In this document: positions 50,201 to 63,000 of the stretch, in pieces
Layout: every line of letters starts with the position of its first letter
Numbering within the stretch: the stretch's first letter is position 1
NCBI GenBank assembly: GCA_030141605.1
Contig: JAQGDQ010000187.1
Coordinates: 196,501-260,500, forward strand
DNA from: Tubiluchus corallicola
Taxonomy: Eukaryota; Priapulida; Priapulimorpha; Priapulimorphida; Tubiluchidae
Direction: 5' to 3'
DNA: 64,000 nucleotides
Translations under genes and position numbers: made by a program
The notes under the pieces: generated by a model
The model's database searches: none
The model's input: only the letters and a program-made list of their open reading frames with translations
Told to the model about the DNA's origin: nothing

Positions 50201-52600
50201 TTTCTAACAGTAAGCAGCCATGTTTATGTAACGGAAAGATTCAGTGTCTAGACCTGTGCTGGCGAGCTTTCAAGACGTACAACTAACATACATGTATGCG
50301 GGGTAAATTTTAAGCTATTAAACGCGCACTTAGTCAGCAAGTTGTTGAAAAAATATCCTACCTAATCAATAGATTTGCTTATAGTAGGGAGGAAACGGAC
50401 GGGTGCTTAGCGACTTGACGCAATGATATCATGTTTACGGACATCGGTTATGTATTTGCTAATGCAGCAGGCCTCCGTCGTATTTGATAGCCTACAGTTA
50501 CGACGGCTCATATGTCAAACAAGAGCACCCTGAGATGAAGCCAATACTTGAAAAGAAATCTGTAGCTGTATCACCCAGCTATCTGTGCAGTACCATCTAG
50601 AATTAATATGACTGTTTTTGAATGAATTAATATGGCTACTTTCTTTATTTAACAGACGTTTCACTCCAGGTGCTTCACTGGATCTTCATCTACAATGTTA
50701 ATTACATTTAGTATCTTAAAAGTAAACGTTCAGTAGTGTTTACATACCATTTTTGATACTAATTGTCACTGATAATGAGAATGCTGTACGTGAAGCAAAA
50801 CGTTTGTTAAAATGAATTCTGTGCTACTCTGCCAATTTTTATTAATGTTTCTGAATTAGTCCTGGCAGTAGTGCAAGCAGTAACTCAATAACTAGATTCA
50901 CATGTATAGAAATAAACATACATGGAATAGCTTTGATGTACTTTTTGTAGTTAGATGTGAAACCCACAAACGTTTTATAAAGCATTAAAAGTGTTTTACT
51001 ACATTAGGAAAAGAGTTTGGGCATTAGACAAAAACGAGCTAGCTTATGCAGGCATTAAATACTTTGTGAATCAGAGAGTTTTGCTGGGAAATTGTTCTGT
51101 GAGTGAGTGAACAGTATTCCCATTGCGTTCTTAGTTTTTTTTAGTACAAAGCCTTTTTGTAAAAGAGCCGAGTAAGCCATTCAATTAGTCTGGCAAACGC
51201 TATCATGGACGATAAACTATTGGTAATAGCTTCTTCATAATCCTTTTTACAAGCACTCCATCTCGAATATGTTTTTTAATTGAATAAGCAAATTAAATGA
51301 CAAATGTATAGTATCGAATTGCTTCAATGTAGATCCACTGAGTGTAGTGGGTAGTTCATTTATTCGGTTTATGTTCATTATCAGAAGCATTATAGCGAAA
51401 CTTACACCTTGATATTGATGTAGGTGTGAATTTATTGACGGCTGAAATTGTTTTGATTAACACTTCATAAACACCTGCGCTTGATCGTGCAATATTGCAG
51501 TAACACGTATTATCTCCAAATGTGAGATATGGACACGTTCTACCTGCTAATATTTGCTCACGTGTATGCAACGTTAGTTTCATAATTTGAAAGGTGTGTA
51601 AAGTTGCGTGCATCAATGATAAAAGGAGGGTTCCTTATTCAAATGGCGGTGAGTTTAATAATGATCTTTAACTGGTTTGCCTGTTTAAGAATCTAACAGT
51701 TGATCTACTAGTATTGATATGCTGCCTTTCCATTTACCTATATGTTTTTAAAGTAGTCTCACGCTGTAAATTCTGCAAATGAAGTATAACGAATTAGGAA
51801 CATTTCAAGTAGAAATTTACTAAAATATTTAAAAGACCGTATTATATTGACATTGTATGGCCGTCCTGCGGTTGATAAAATAACGTAGTATTTATGTCAT
51901 GTTTGAGTTGTTGCATTAGAAATTTAGAATATATAATCAATTATTTCTTATTACAAGGCTTTTGTGTATCTACATTTAATCAATCCTGTACCTGCGTATC
52001 TGACGCTCCAGCTTCGTTGAATTGTTATGCTACCTGCGACTTGCGCACAGCGGCTAGAGAAGCCAATGAGAAGAGATTCAAACAGATTCATGTTTTCAGA
52101 CTGCCGATAATTAAGATGTGGCGGATTAATTAAGCAAGCTTGTTTGTGTTGCATGCATATAGCAGCTGACAAAGAGCACACGAAGTTCAAGTTGGTAAGG
52201 TACTAAGGTAGTTTGTGTAAGGGATGAAAAGAAACTATACCTGTGCATAGGGATGTGGAGAGGCTTTTTGTTGTAGCGCTTGACAGTAATGTCTTGTATA
52301 TATACTACTCGGGAAACAAAATGGCAAGTGCTTGGCGAGAAACGAGGATATTTTTTAATATGGCTACGTGTAATAGATTAAAATGATCGTTTTTTGCATT
52401 TTAGTATTTGCTAGCATCTGGATTACATCAGAAGTGCTTCATGCAAGCATGCATACTTGCTGATAATTAACAGGCAGCATATCAATCTTTCTGAGAAAGC
52501 GATCGCTTCAATATATTGGTTTTGAATAAATTAAAATCCAGCCGGTTTTGCTTGGTGATAAATGACGCAATAGTTTTATGAAGATACTGAGGCTGTCAGC
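47234..52600. other. No supported gene; small CATTC-rich patch
   Basis: Short ORFs only. A patch of CATTCCATTC-type repeats lies at about 47863-47945 and explains the 111-codon ORF there. A less AT-rich stretch at 48785-49000 has antisense-overlapping ORFs, neither recognised. Probable intron. Confidence 0.45.
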
Positions 52601-52739
52601 TCTTGCGTAATGTGATAAGATCCCGCCATCCCGTGGGCTGTTTGGTATTCGATCCCAAATCCGCATTAGACAAGTTAGCTGCACTAAGTCTTACTGTTTG
52701 TATGACGCTCGGTGTGTATGTACAGTATGGCACGCACCG

Positions 52740-53005
52740 CCAACATTCTGGAATGCGGTCGCTGATTGGCTTCGGGTAAAAACATTTCGAGTTCGATTCA
52801 AGTGGGTTTGGCTGCTGCCAGTGGAAGAAATCACGTTCAGCTGGGAGGAAAGACTCGCTCATTCCGAGCTCTGTGTTGAAATTATTGATAAACAAAGAAT
52901 TGCTGGAAAGTAAAATGCTTCGTTGAACTGTTAGCGCTGATTGTTTGATGTCAACGAGAGCTTGTTTTAAGGTGCAACTATGTGCGTTCCCGCCATGGCA
53001 GTAAA
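52740..53005 (+). promoter_or_regulatory. Possible promoter and untranslated first exon for the 54001 exon
   Basis: A locally GC-richer patch has an inverted CCAAT box (CTGATTGGC, 52762-52770). It ends at a GTGAGT donor (GT at 53006) just after a CGCCATGGCAG sequence. An untranslated exon here spliced to the acceptor at 54000 would supply the 5' end for the short coding exon. Spacing and signals fit, but none is decisive. The ORFs on both strands here are not convincing coding sequence. Confidence 0.2.
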
Positions 53006-54000
53006 GTGAGTGAATTTGTGAGCTAGAAAACTGTGTTCTATTAGTATTCAGAAAATGTATCTCTTACTAGAAAGAGCAATCATTTTCAGAGTCTGTATGG
53101 CTAAGAATGTGCAGTTCTTTACAGATATCAAGCACCAATTCGGTATACATTCTTTACGAATGTTATTCTATTTATAAACTTTCGTTTGGTCCTAACCTGA
53201 GAAGGCGAACCATTTAGTTGTGATAAACGAACTGTTTTAAGCTTTTCAAATGTAATACTGGATATTGCAGTGTAGTTTATGGCTTCTAGTTATTTGACTC
53301 GGGAGACCGGTTGCGTGGTTTCACAAATGTTCAATCGTATATCTGCTGGGATTTCCGTTGTATATAAAAACACTCATGATAGTTTGATTTCCAAGTTTTA
53401 CAGCTACATTGCAGCCACTGCGCTTTGCCATCATAATAACAAAGACTTTGTTTTCGTGTGCAGTTAATAAAACATTTACTGGAAGAATTAATTATTCATT
53501 TTGATAGTCTGTCTGACTTCCAGGAATCTTTCGTTACGTACGTGGAGCCAGTTTGTGCATTGAGTACTAAATAATTCCTTACGTTTGCTGCGAATTGAAA
53601 GGAACCTTGGAACGGGTTGGCATTAACATAAATGACTTGAGTTTTTCGAGTGCAAGCTTTCCTTTGTACAAATATTTGCAAAAGATCTTTGCTTTGCGGA
53701 AGTATAAGAAGAACATATATGTATTTTGCTTTACATGCATGGAACTTCAAAATAGGTAGAAAATATTATAGATCGACGCGTATATAACGCTTATTGTGAC
53801 AAAAGTAGCAAACTATAGCATGGTGTTACTAAATCGCAAAGGGTTCATAAACTATCAACATTATATATACGCACGTAACTGTTGTAATCGTTTTAGATGC
53901 ATCTCGTGTTTTGCCCAAGACTACTCATGGAAACCGATTAGCTATGTCACTTCGTTCAATTTACTTGAAGGCAGTCGGACAATTTGACTAATATCATCAG

Positions 54001-54172
54001 AAATGCAGAGAATGGGAGTTCAAATACCCCAGATCAATGTGATACCTGACCAGCATCCTAGTCCTGAAAGTCCACTTCAGATCCATCCGGCCTTGCTCAC
54101 AACCGGAACTGATCGATGGACCTTCCTTCAACCGAAAAAAGTTCCGGAGCGGAGGAGGCATTCATGGATATG
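54001..54172 (+). CDS. Short alternative first coding exon (unidentified gene; PDE4-like guess)
   Basis: An acceptor-like CATCAG ends at 54000, with a branch-point-like TGACTAAT shortly before. An ATG at 54003 opens 56 codons plus TG of a split codon, up to a GTAAGA donor (GT at 54173). An in-frame TGA at 53985 lies upstream of the acceptor, so the ATG is the likely start. The peptide is Pro-rich (IPQINVIPDQHPSPESPLQIHP) and ends in a basic ERRRHSWI segment containing a protein-kinase-A-type RRxS site. It exits in the same phase with the same last two bases (TG) as the 15356-16365 exon. If the next base is T or C, both isoforms join through Cys. Several PDE4 (dunce) isoforms have variable N-termini joined this way to a common FDV exon; that identification is only a guess. 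Confidence 0.5.
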
Positions 54173-55735
54173 GTAAGAAATACATTTTTCGCAAATTAAT
54201 TGACGACAGAGTGATTATAGCCACAGTCGAGACATAGTCGCTGAAAACTACGTACACGATCTGCTGTTGATTACCAATCAGTTTTCAATGTATGTGTTAT
54301 CAAAGCCAGATCAAATTTTCAAAAGACTTTAGCTGTTGAATAATGTCCAATTTGCCACCACAAATATATATATATTATTTAAGCAATATCAATCTGCAGA
54401 TCACCCTCTTAAGCCTTTTAAGTACTTCCAAGAACGAAGTAGGTAGATTACTCAATTTTAATATTTTTTATATTCAGTTTTATGTAGAGTACTGATTAAA
54501 TTATTTGATTCGAAACAGTTGGTTATAATTTCGCACTCAAAATGAATAATTCTGTGCTCGGTAACCGCTTTTGACAAATATTGGTATTTTGTACTATTTA
54601 TGGCACACAAACGGACTCAGCTTCCACGTTTTGTTCTTTAGAGTTTTTCTGCTGCTGTATGTAGTTACTGCTTATGTAATTTATATCCATGTGTTTTACT
54701 TTTCAAACAACTCGAATTCTTGAAGGAATTGATCGTCGTATTTGCACTAGCCAGCAAGCTCAGCTAATGGATGTGACGAACACTAAGTTTGTTGCCTCGG
54801 TTTTGTTTCTATTGCTCATTTAACAGAACTTAGCTAATCTCGCTCGTTTTGCCAGCTTTAGTCTGCAATGAAATTAACCAGGAAGCAGAAGAATTACGTA
54901 AAACTTCAGCGCGTCACAAACAGCAACAATAACGACGACAAAAGGGAATAACTTATAGAATAGCAACAAAACTAGGGCTAAAGGTAGACTCGATTCCCAG
55001 ACCGTCATTTCCCAGAAAATGTAATAAATCCTTTTTAAAGCGCAGTTAGATGATGCGAAATGAAAAGTAGTTTATTTTAACTACGTGTATTGGTTATACC
55101 GATTATGTGATAAAAAAAATTGTCAACTCTTTAAGACAAGAAAGTGCATTTGTAATGTCAGTACGATTATATAGCGAATCATGTTGATCTTTGCATATAG
55201 TGAGTAATCACGGCGTGTAATTGGCTAACGAAGTGAAGCAATGTCGAGCCTGGCAACTGATTAGTTGGGTGACTGCTTAGGAATCTCACTTTGAACAGTT
55301 CCTTTTCATGAATTATTGTAGGATGTACATGCATCAGATGTTACTATGACACCTCTGCTTGTCCAATATTTCATCTCAGAGGAATATTTTAAAAATGTAC
55401 TAGGATTCGGTCCTGTCATAAAAGAACCTGTAAAAATTTTTTGTGAAGGAGCATAATTTATGGACAAATTTAGACTCCAACATAAGGCTCGGTGTTTTCA
55501 TTTTCTAGATTTTTATTAAACTTTATTTCAAATCATTTGAAAATCAATTAAATTTCAGGTGACCATGGCAAATGATACAGTGTAAGTAGATTCTAAAATG
55601 AATTGCAACGCGCGGGAAAAACGTCAACGTGAGTTAAGCACGCCAAAAATACGGCATTTTCTGACTGCCTGCTGTATTCTATACATTGCTTCACTTTCAA
55701 TGATTCTGATAGTCCTTAGTTGAAACGCTGGAAAT
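54173..55735 (+). other. Intron after the short exon; nothing seen
   Basis: Begins GTAAGA. AT-rich DNA, a (TA)n run near 54365, and no further exon recognised. Confidence 0.5.
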
Positions 55736-55738
55736 AAT

Positions 55739-55876
55739 TAGGAGGAGAGAGAGCGAGAGAGAGAGTGAGATTGACTGATTGAGTTATCGTTTATTCCAAA
55801 CATAAAGTTTATATTCAAAATACAGTTGCAACAACAATAAACGACAATTAAATAACATACACAAAAAAGAGAGAGT

Positions 55877-55921
<45 letters not shown>

Positions 55922-56010
55922 AAGACGGGAGACAGATAGGAAGGGAGGAATGAGAAAGGATGAGGGGTAAGGAGGAAGGGAAATAGAGAGGGAGAAGCAA
56001 AAAGAAAAAA
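55739..56010 (+). repeat. GA-rich tract with (GA)20 core
   Basis: Two purine-rich blocks lie at 55739-55770 and 55865-56010. The second has a nearly pure (GA)n run at about 55877-55917, then irregular GGGA/AAGA purines. The DNA between them (TTTATTCCAAACATAAAG) resembles an antisense retroelement 3' end. The minus-strand Ser/Leu ORF is an artefact. Confidence 0.85.
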
Positions 56011-57355
56011 CCGAAGGCATTATTCTACTAAAGTGGCAGATCTTGCAACTAAAAACGCAACCGCGATGTTTCTGTAAAATACTTTTTCTGTGAAACTAGT
56101 TCTGGGAAAAATACGTACTGGGAAAATTAATTTCTGGGAAACGGGCTAAAGCAAAACTAGTAACAATGACGGTCTTGATGGTGGCGGTGGCAGATCGGTG
56201 GCACCAACAGCAACACCAAGTGATGGCAGTGATAGTAATGATGGCTGCAGTAATGGGGGAAATGGCGGTAGCGGTAATAGCATCATCACCGTCGAATTTT
56301 TTGCAATTTTTGAAAACGAGAAATCTTATAAATGTCATCATTTTTAAGTGTTGATATTATGGAGAAATGATTTATTAATTCACCGTGCCATTATATATTT
56401 ATTTATTTGTTTTATTTGTTTATTATTTATTTAAATGCTTGGGGAGTTTAGGAAATATCAAATACAAGCTAAATAGCTATGAAGAAACATCTGATTTATT
56501 GAAAGTAATAAATTAAGGATATTTTATGACATTTGGCACATCACAATGATCATACATTGATAACTATAATGTGTCATGCAGGAACATTCATTACTTGGAA
56601 GACGTTCATATTTTCTTATGACATTCTCTGGCATAACTAATATTTTGGGTTAGAAAAACTTTATCAGATTTTCGAAGTTGCATGTAGATGAACTTAATCT
56701 GCAATCGAGCATTACACGGAATTTGCTTGTTTAATCAATTTGTATGCCGCACTCGCCTATTCAGTTTTTAATGTACTACACTTACGTTGGGGAGCTGCAT
56801 TCAAGCAGGATTTTTACTGAAAGGTGTTACTGCAAATATCGTGCATATGTAGTTATTGCTTGATTCTGAGTTTAGAATGAAATTAAAAACTTTGAGATAG
56901 CCCCACTGGTATGAGTGAAATCCCTGATGAAAAGTGGTTTGCTTGAAAAGTATACATCTTCCTTTCTCGTTGTTGAAACATTCACATAATCATGTATTCG
57001 TGGTTAGTAAACGGATCTTTATTTTCTGAACTAACTTTGCTTGATCTGTAATTGAACAGCTATATAAAACTTTTAAACGTAGATTAGGGCTTCTAAGCAA
57101 TTTACGAGTCGACGATAGGCGCATATCGTGGGGAAATTCTGTTCGTCCGTACAAACACTTCCCTTTTAACTTTTACTTTTAACTGTTAATGGATGTTAAT
57201 GTTAATGGGTGTTTTTAGTGAATGTGCAATGGTACTCTCTGCTTTCATCTATCATGCTGTAGTGTTTAGTGTGTGATATGGGTACTGTCTACTGTTTAAA
57301 TTGCGATCTTGCTAAGGCTATAGGCCTACATATCTTTCATTAATCATACCAACTG
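56011..57355. other. No gene seen
   Basis: A GGT/GAT/GCA-rich imperfect triplet patch lies at 56165-56290 and explains the antisense-overlapping ORFs there. Otherwise AT-rich. Confidence 0.5.
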
Positions 57356-57515
57356 ATTTGTTTAAATAAAAGAACATGGGGTCTGATGCCTCTTGGCTTG
57401 GATTACAAAGGACAAACGCGTAAGATTACAGATTCTGATTATTAATACTTATAGGTATGGTGGGGTTAATCAAATATTAACTCTGATTTGATGTACAAAA
57501 GCTGGTTTGCATACA
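57356..57515 (+). repeat. Dispersed repeat C, copy 1
   Basis: Shares AATAAAAGAACAT.GGG and TAGGTATGGTGGGGTTAATC, then ACAAAAGCTGGTTT, with 59217-59340 in the same orientation. Copy 2 lacks roughly 40-50 internal bases. No coding capacity. Confidence 0.8.
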
Positions 57516-57656
57516 GATAAACATGATGTTCATTTATTTACCGTCGCTCTGAACAGACAACATTAACTTTAATGGCTATTTTTGCATCTTACACGTACAA
57601 CTAGACGCAACACGCAGTTTAACAATAACATGCAGGCTATATGCCGTATCGTAGGC

Positions 57657-57720
57657 AGCCGTTAGTCTCGAACCCATGCTTGGAATTTGCAGTCTAGACC
57701 ACTTGACCACCGAATCCAGG
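57657..57720 (-). repeat. tRNA-derived SINE-like fragment
   Basis: On the minus strand the order is TGGTCAAGTGGTCTAGACTG (A-box-like, 57709-57690) and then GGGTTCGAGACT (B-box-like, 57675-57664), at tRNA-like spacing. The cloverleaf is imperfect, so a SINE head or pseudo-tRNA is likelier than a working tRNA gene. Confidence 0.55.
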
Positions 57721-58500
57721 AGATGCAGGGATGCTCATGAGACATGAACATAAAAACATTTTTTGTAAGCTAATGTTCATAAAACCGACCTAAAGGTAAA
57801 ATTGGCTGAACCTGGCTTTTTGCAAAAGCACCAAGAATGAAATTAGTAGATAAAATGAGGTTATTTATTAAAATGACAATACATTCAATATAGCAAGGCA
57901 AAAAAGTTGGGGCACACCCAAATACCGCCCCCACCCAATACGTAACTATACTAATCACAGTATTGCTTGCGTCTATGAAGACAAACATAATAAAGCATGG
58001 TTTGCAATACTACAATACATTACAAAATTATATCAAACGCCTAGTAAAGCAGATTTTAACAATATACAGTGGTACATTATATATAAAAATTCCGCATTAC
58101 GGAGAAAAAACTGCAATGTTAAAGGTACCTAAACCTAAAGTTCACACAAAAATTACATTCCTACTTAAGTAGTGGGTGGGTTTTCACAGGCAAATGAGTG
58201 ATTTTCGACAAGACGACGGATGTCATTCGTTGATTGGTCGGCTAAAAATTATGGCGCGCATGCTCACGAACATTCCTTATAAAAACTCATTTATTGCTAC
58301 CTTATCAATAAATTTACCTTGTAAATGGCTCCCAAATTCATGAAATAGAAATCACCGTTTACTGGTCGAAATGACAGTTTATCTCCAAACAATAATTATT
58401 TCGTAGGTATAACAGCAGTAAATTACGATCTACCGCAGTACTATTACAGATCCTTTGACTAATTGCAAGACAGACTAATCACACAGAATTAAAATGTTTT
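57721..58500. other. No gene seen; may hold SINE body sequence
   Basis: Lies between two antisense tRNA-like pieces. ORFs of 69-72 codons are not recognised. Confidence 0.4.
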
Positions 58501-58566
58501 GATGAGGCAGGATTTGAACTTGCTGTCTTCAGCTTTCCAAACAGATATACCATACTGAGCAGCAAG
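58501..58566 (-). repeat. tRNA-derived SINE-like fragment (Phe-like)
   Basis: The minus strand reads TTGCTGCTCAGTATGGT (A-box-like), then AAGCTGAAGACAG with a GAA at the anticodon position, then AAGTTCAAATCCTGCC (B-box-like). It resembles tRNA-Phe in order and spacing, but the stems do not pair fully. Confidence 0.5.
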
Positions 58567-59216
58567 TGTTTTCAAGTTTTCCATCTCTCGTGTTAAAAAT
58601 TATTTTTGCTTTAGTTTAACAAACATTTACCTTTCAAATATTTGCTGCTAAATGTTCAAACTATCTATTGCAGTCCTTACAGAAGGTTTTATGACATTAA
58701 AGCAAGCCTTTACGATACCTGAATTCATGCAACATTTTCTAAAGCGCTTTCCCGTGTGTTATTGTACATCGTCGTTAATGCTGGCACGACATTTTAACAC
58801 TTCATTTCACTGGTCGAGAGCGTATCCTCCCAAGAGAGCATTGTAGGTTCTTGCAGAATGCATTAATTTTTTTTCTGGATAAATGTTTATGGCTGTCTCA
58901 GCCTGTCTGCCTGAAAGTAAAACGAGTTCTATTGAAACATTGGCGAATGTATATAACAAACTCGACCTTCGCTCCTAGAGAGCTTTTTTGGGGAAATTCA
59001 GGTGGTGCCGGCACAAACATGCATAGTAAGCTAGGTCAGTAAAACTACTTGAGTAACTTAAATAAAAAATTGATGCAGTTTTCTTTAGTAACTGAAATCA
59101 TTGCCATGATGAAATCGTTACCATGATTACTGCCTCTTTCATTAGTGCAATATGCAAGTTAGTAGGTGTCATACCAACCCTATTTGCCTAAAAATGTTTA
59201 GACATTTTATAGGAAT
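58567..59216. other. No gene seen
   Basis: Two ORFs of 63-64 codons, neither recognised. Confidence 0.45.
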
Positions 59217-59340
59217 ATTTGTTTGAATAAAAGAACATAGGGCCAAGATTAAAGATTCTCCTGATTATTAATTCCTGTAGGTATGGTGGGGTTAATCAAA
59301 TATTAATCCTGATTTGACGTACAAAAGCTGGTTTATACAT
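59217..59340 (+). repeat. Dispersed repeat C, copy 2
   Basis: Second, internally deleted copy of 57356-57515, about 1.9 kb downstream in the same orientation. Confidence 0.8.
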
Positions 59341-59994
59341 ATTAGCTGGAAGGTAGAATAGCTTAACGTATGCACTTCCACTGGAGTCAAAATTGCAACG
59401 ATATCCTGTACTATAGAAAAGACAATGCCAGGAATTTTTTACGAAGACCGCTGCTGGTGCTCTTGTTGTTTTGTTACGTATTGAGTATATAGGTTATAGG
59501 CAAAGTGTGAAACAAGGCAATCTATAGAATGCTTAGGCATTTTATGGAGTACCAAAAACAAGCCATGTGAAGTGTTTAGAATTATCTTAGAATAATTTCT
59601 TCAACACTTTTCCTAGGCATTATTTATAATGCAAAAGTTTGCTAAAGGCAAATTGAATAATTCTTAGATTTTGGCTGTACTGTTCTTAGGCGTTTTAAAC
59701 AATGTTGAATAAATCTTAGTTAACATAAAAATAAAACAGATGGTTAAGTGTTTCGATGTAATTTACCTAGGCATTTTATACAATATGTTTCATTGTGTGC
59801 TCGCAAATCTGTGCAGTAAATACGTTCGCTTGTTGATGGTGTCTCGTGCCCGAGAATTTAAGTTCCTCCCAATATCTGTCCCCTGTGGTGGTGACAGTGA
59901 TGACTTAGGAGAGCAATTCTTGTATGAAGTATTCAACGACACACACGGCGTTTTAACTTTTAGTCGTGACCGTTGCTTTGCTTATATGAGCGTG

Positions 59995-60330
59995 GATTTT
60001 ATTCGGTTTTTATAGCGACAAGGACGGCGTCACGGTCTTTGCTAGTTGTGAGTTTACTAAAGATAATTTGATGAGGAAGCTTGATCTCGCTCATTCTGAT
60101 GACGTGTTGATCAACATATATAGTGTTTCGTAACGGTATACACGATGCTCTGTATGTTGGCTCTTTCAAACGCGGCAACGTTCGTGACGTACTAGTTGCA
60201 TTTAACATATAGGATAGAACAAAGCTTTTGCTAATGTCACGATCATAGAGGATCCAACTTTTGCAGCCATAGAGCAAGGTTGAGATGACGACAATTTCAT
60301 CATTTCGCAAGTTTTTCAAAGGCAAAGGTG
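59995..60330 (-). mobile_element. LINE C-terminal fragment, antisense (RTE/Jockey-like)
   Basis: The minus-strand 108-codon frame reads ISTLLYGCKSWILYDRDI near its start. This is the LLYGCESW motif after the RT domain of many LINEs. VIRMSEIKLPHQIIFSKLTT follows, matching the GHVIRM...LPKQ segment of the same protein family. The frame is open for over 300 bases, though the element is truncated at both ends. No RT catalytic box or 3' terminus seen. Confidence 0.8.
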
Positions 60331-62654
60331 ATCGCTGCGTTACGCCTTTTTTGGAAGTGCATTTGTTAGATGACAGGCTTCCTCGGCATGGAAAGTGGCC
60401 TTCCTAGTCAAGTAGCATGTCAGAGATGCTGATGTTGCATCTCTCGCCAATAGAATGATAAACTACTCGAACTGCTTGATTCAATGCACTGACTTTATCG
60501 TTCTGTGAATTTCGTACACAACACCTAGGTAATGTACAAAATATTTGGGAAACGTTGGATTCCGCGGGAGTTATATTCATTCTACGCTTTGCCAAAGTCA
60601 TTTTACGCATTCTATACAAATCCTAGGAATTGTGCAAAACGAATATGTAAAATATGAAGTCGTAAGTAAAAAATTTTATTTCACACTTTCCTTGAAATGC
60701 GTAAGTATGATACCAAATGCCTAGGAATTTTGTAAAATGTCTAATTTTTTCATAGTACCTGTAACATACATTGATGTTGATGTCGAAGCTGAAACTTTGC
60801 TAAAGGCTTGAGAAGAATAATCAGAACACTTCTAGAATTACTATTGTGTAATGTAGTGGTTAGTACCAAGTAAGTGAATATGAACGTTTTAATCTGTCTG
60901 TAGACGATAAAGAGTATTAAGCTGGATTTAAGCGCATGTTTGTATAGCAATCAAGGAAACGTATTAACACTGTTTGTTTACTTTTTTCCGTACAGCACTT
61001 TCAGCTTTGAAGACTAATGCACTTGAATGTGTTTGAAAAAGCATAAGGTCACATTTTAGTAAATTACCTTGCTCATTACTAGTAAACAGGTTCGCTTCAT
61101 CGTATTGCCTATTTTTTAGCCAACACAGGACTAACTTCTATTTTTAAAGTTAAATGACTTGCGCCCCGCACAGTATTGATGTAAATATGTAAGAGGCAAA
61201 TGATTTGGTAATATTATTGTTGTTTGGTAAACTGGTAAAACTAACCGTGATTTTAAGTAATAGCATGTAATTGTAGGATGTTTAACTGTGCTCAATATAG
61301 TTGTAAAAACTCGATTTCAAAATGTCTGACATGATACGTTTGCTATAAACTGACATATCTCACATATCCCATATTATCTAAATTAAAAAATTAACATTGT
61401 TAGTTATTCCAAGCATTACTTAAAATACTGGATTTATTAATCTATAGCTATAACTTCATGTACACCATAGCTTAGTTGTTTGTAAGCTTAAGACGCGATA
61501 TTATAGATTCCTTTTCTGTGACTTCTGTCAGCCCATATGCAATGCGATACTGACACGTATTTGTGTCAGACTTGCCGTGAAATATTATTGCAACTTGCAG
61601 TGTGTATGATGAAAATGAGTGATACACTATTTCACAGAAGCATCTCATGTTTGTTGAAAATTCAGAGTGCATGTATGAGTCAACGCGTGCTTAATTAAAT
61701 GACATTTTAGATAAATAAAAAGGTTTTTTGTATTTTTATGCAAAGCACGACCTATAATGTTGCCAACAAAGTTACAGCTTCACGGCGTTGATACACATTT
61801 TGTAACGTTCCTTTTAAACGTTACTTTATAGGCGTGTTAGATAAATAAAAAAAGGTTTTTTATTAACCATTTTATTAATCATGTTTAATAATTATTTTAT
61901 TAATGTAAAGCGCGATCTGTTCTGTTCCTTATAATGTTTGGTGTACATTTTGTAACATCCTTTTTAAAAATTAAGTTAATTACAGAAAGTGTACTTTTAC
62001 GCGTTTGTGATGAAGTTTTTCGTATTCAGCAACGTGACAATTTCCCTTGTGTTGTAGATCACTGATAAATTATAACTACAACTGCTGCGAAAATAATAAT
62101 TGCTTCTGATGTCTCAGTGATGTGTGACAAATTACTACGCTTACTGTGCGTATATCGTCAGCCAGCAAATCGTGTAAGGTTGAATACTGTCCCTATACGC
62201 ATTTATAGCCATTTGTCATCACTATCAAATTATCAATGTAAACGCAAACGGCGGGAGACTTAATTTGTTATGTAGACATTGTGTGTATAATATATTGTGC
62301 TATACAAGTTATACCAGAAATGTGTCGTGGTTAATAGATTCGTGAGTAACTAGTATGTGTGACCAGCTTAAACTTAGATGAATAGTTTTCTGTTAAGACA
62401 ATGTGGCTGCAGATGGGGCCACTATGCTGAATGCTTTTTCTCACTGATTTACTCCCACATTCTTTTGCAGGAGGATGCAATATAATATATATCACCCAAC
62501 AGAATCATTATTTAAACAGTTATCACGTATATTAAATGTCTTGGGACACAGTAGAATAATGCACCATATACAGTTTGTCACTAAATATTATTTAGAATTC
62601 TAATTGCAAAATGACTAATTTTGTAAGGGAATGTAAATGACTTAATTAGTAAGG
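60331..62654. other. No gene seen
   Basis: AT-rich DNA. A short duplicated phrase (TAGATAAATAAAAA.GGTTTTTT) appears at about 61710-61730 and 61838-61861, and CATTTTGTAAC.TCC.TTTTAAA recurs at about 61796 and 61947. These are traces of local duplication. ORFs are short and unrecognised. Confidence 0.45.
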
Positions 62655-62733
62655 GAATATTTGAACTGGATTTAAACAAGAAGTCTGTGGATTACAAGTC
62701 CATTTGTATTGCCACTTCACCGCTCAGGTACTT
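62655..62733 (-). repeat. tRNA-derived SINE-like fragment (Thr-like)
   Basis: The minus strand reads GAGCGGTGAAGTGGC (A-box region), then GGACTTGTAATCC (62701-62689), which is exactly the anticodon arm of tRNA-Thr(UGT), then TTGTTTAAATCCAGTTC (B-box region). The outer stems do not form a complete acceptor arm, so a SINE or pseudogene is favoured over a functional tRNA. Confidence 0.6.
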
Positions 62734-62944
62734 GTGCTTTAGTACAGGTTTCAATTCAAGCCTAAAGCTCACAACTCACTTCAACATTGCCAATTGCCTG
62801 TTTGTTCCCGCCAGTAAGTTAGCATGTTAAATTAGTTGGTGAGCTAAGAATAAGTTAAGACATGAGTTGATCACAAGGGGTCTTGACAAGTGGTACAGTA
62901 GTCATTGGATTGGCCTTGCCATCCAAACTGTAAAGCTCCTAATA

Positions 62945-63000
62945 AATGTTTGTTCGTTCATTCATTTGTTCACGGTTCATTCGTTCGTTCGCTTTCTTAC
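62945..63000 (+). repeat. Short TTCG/TTCA-rich patch
   Basis: Imperfect TTCGTTCATTCATT-type tetranucleotides; no coding value. Confidence 0.5.

Noticed and set aside
52596-52913. Overlapping 99-codon (-) and 71-codon (+) ORFs as coding exons
   Set aside because: Mutually antisense, unrecognised, and better explained by a locally GC-richer promoter-like patch.
62655-62733. Functional tRNA-Thr gene
   Set aside because: Anticodon arm and box-like motifs are present, but the acceptor and T stems do not pair properly; a SINE or pseudogene is more likely.
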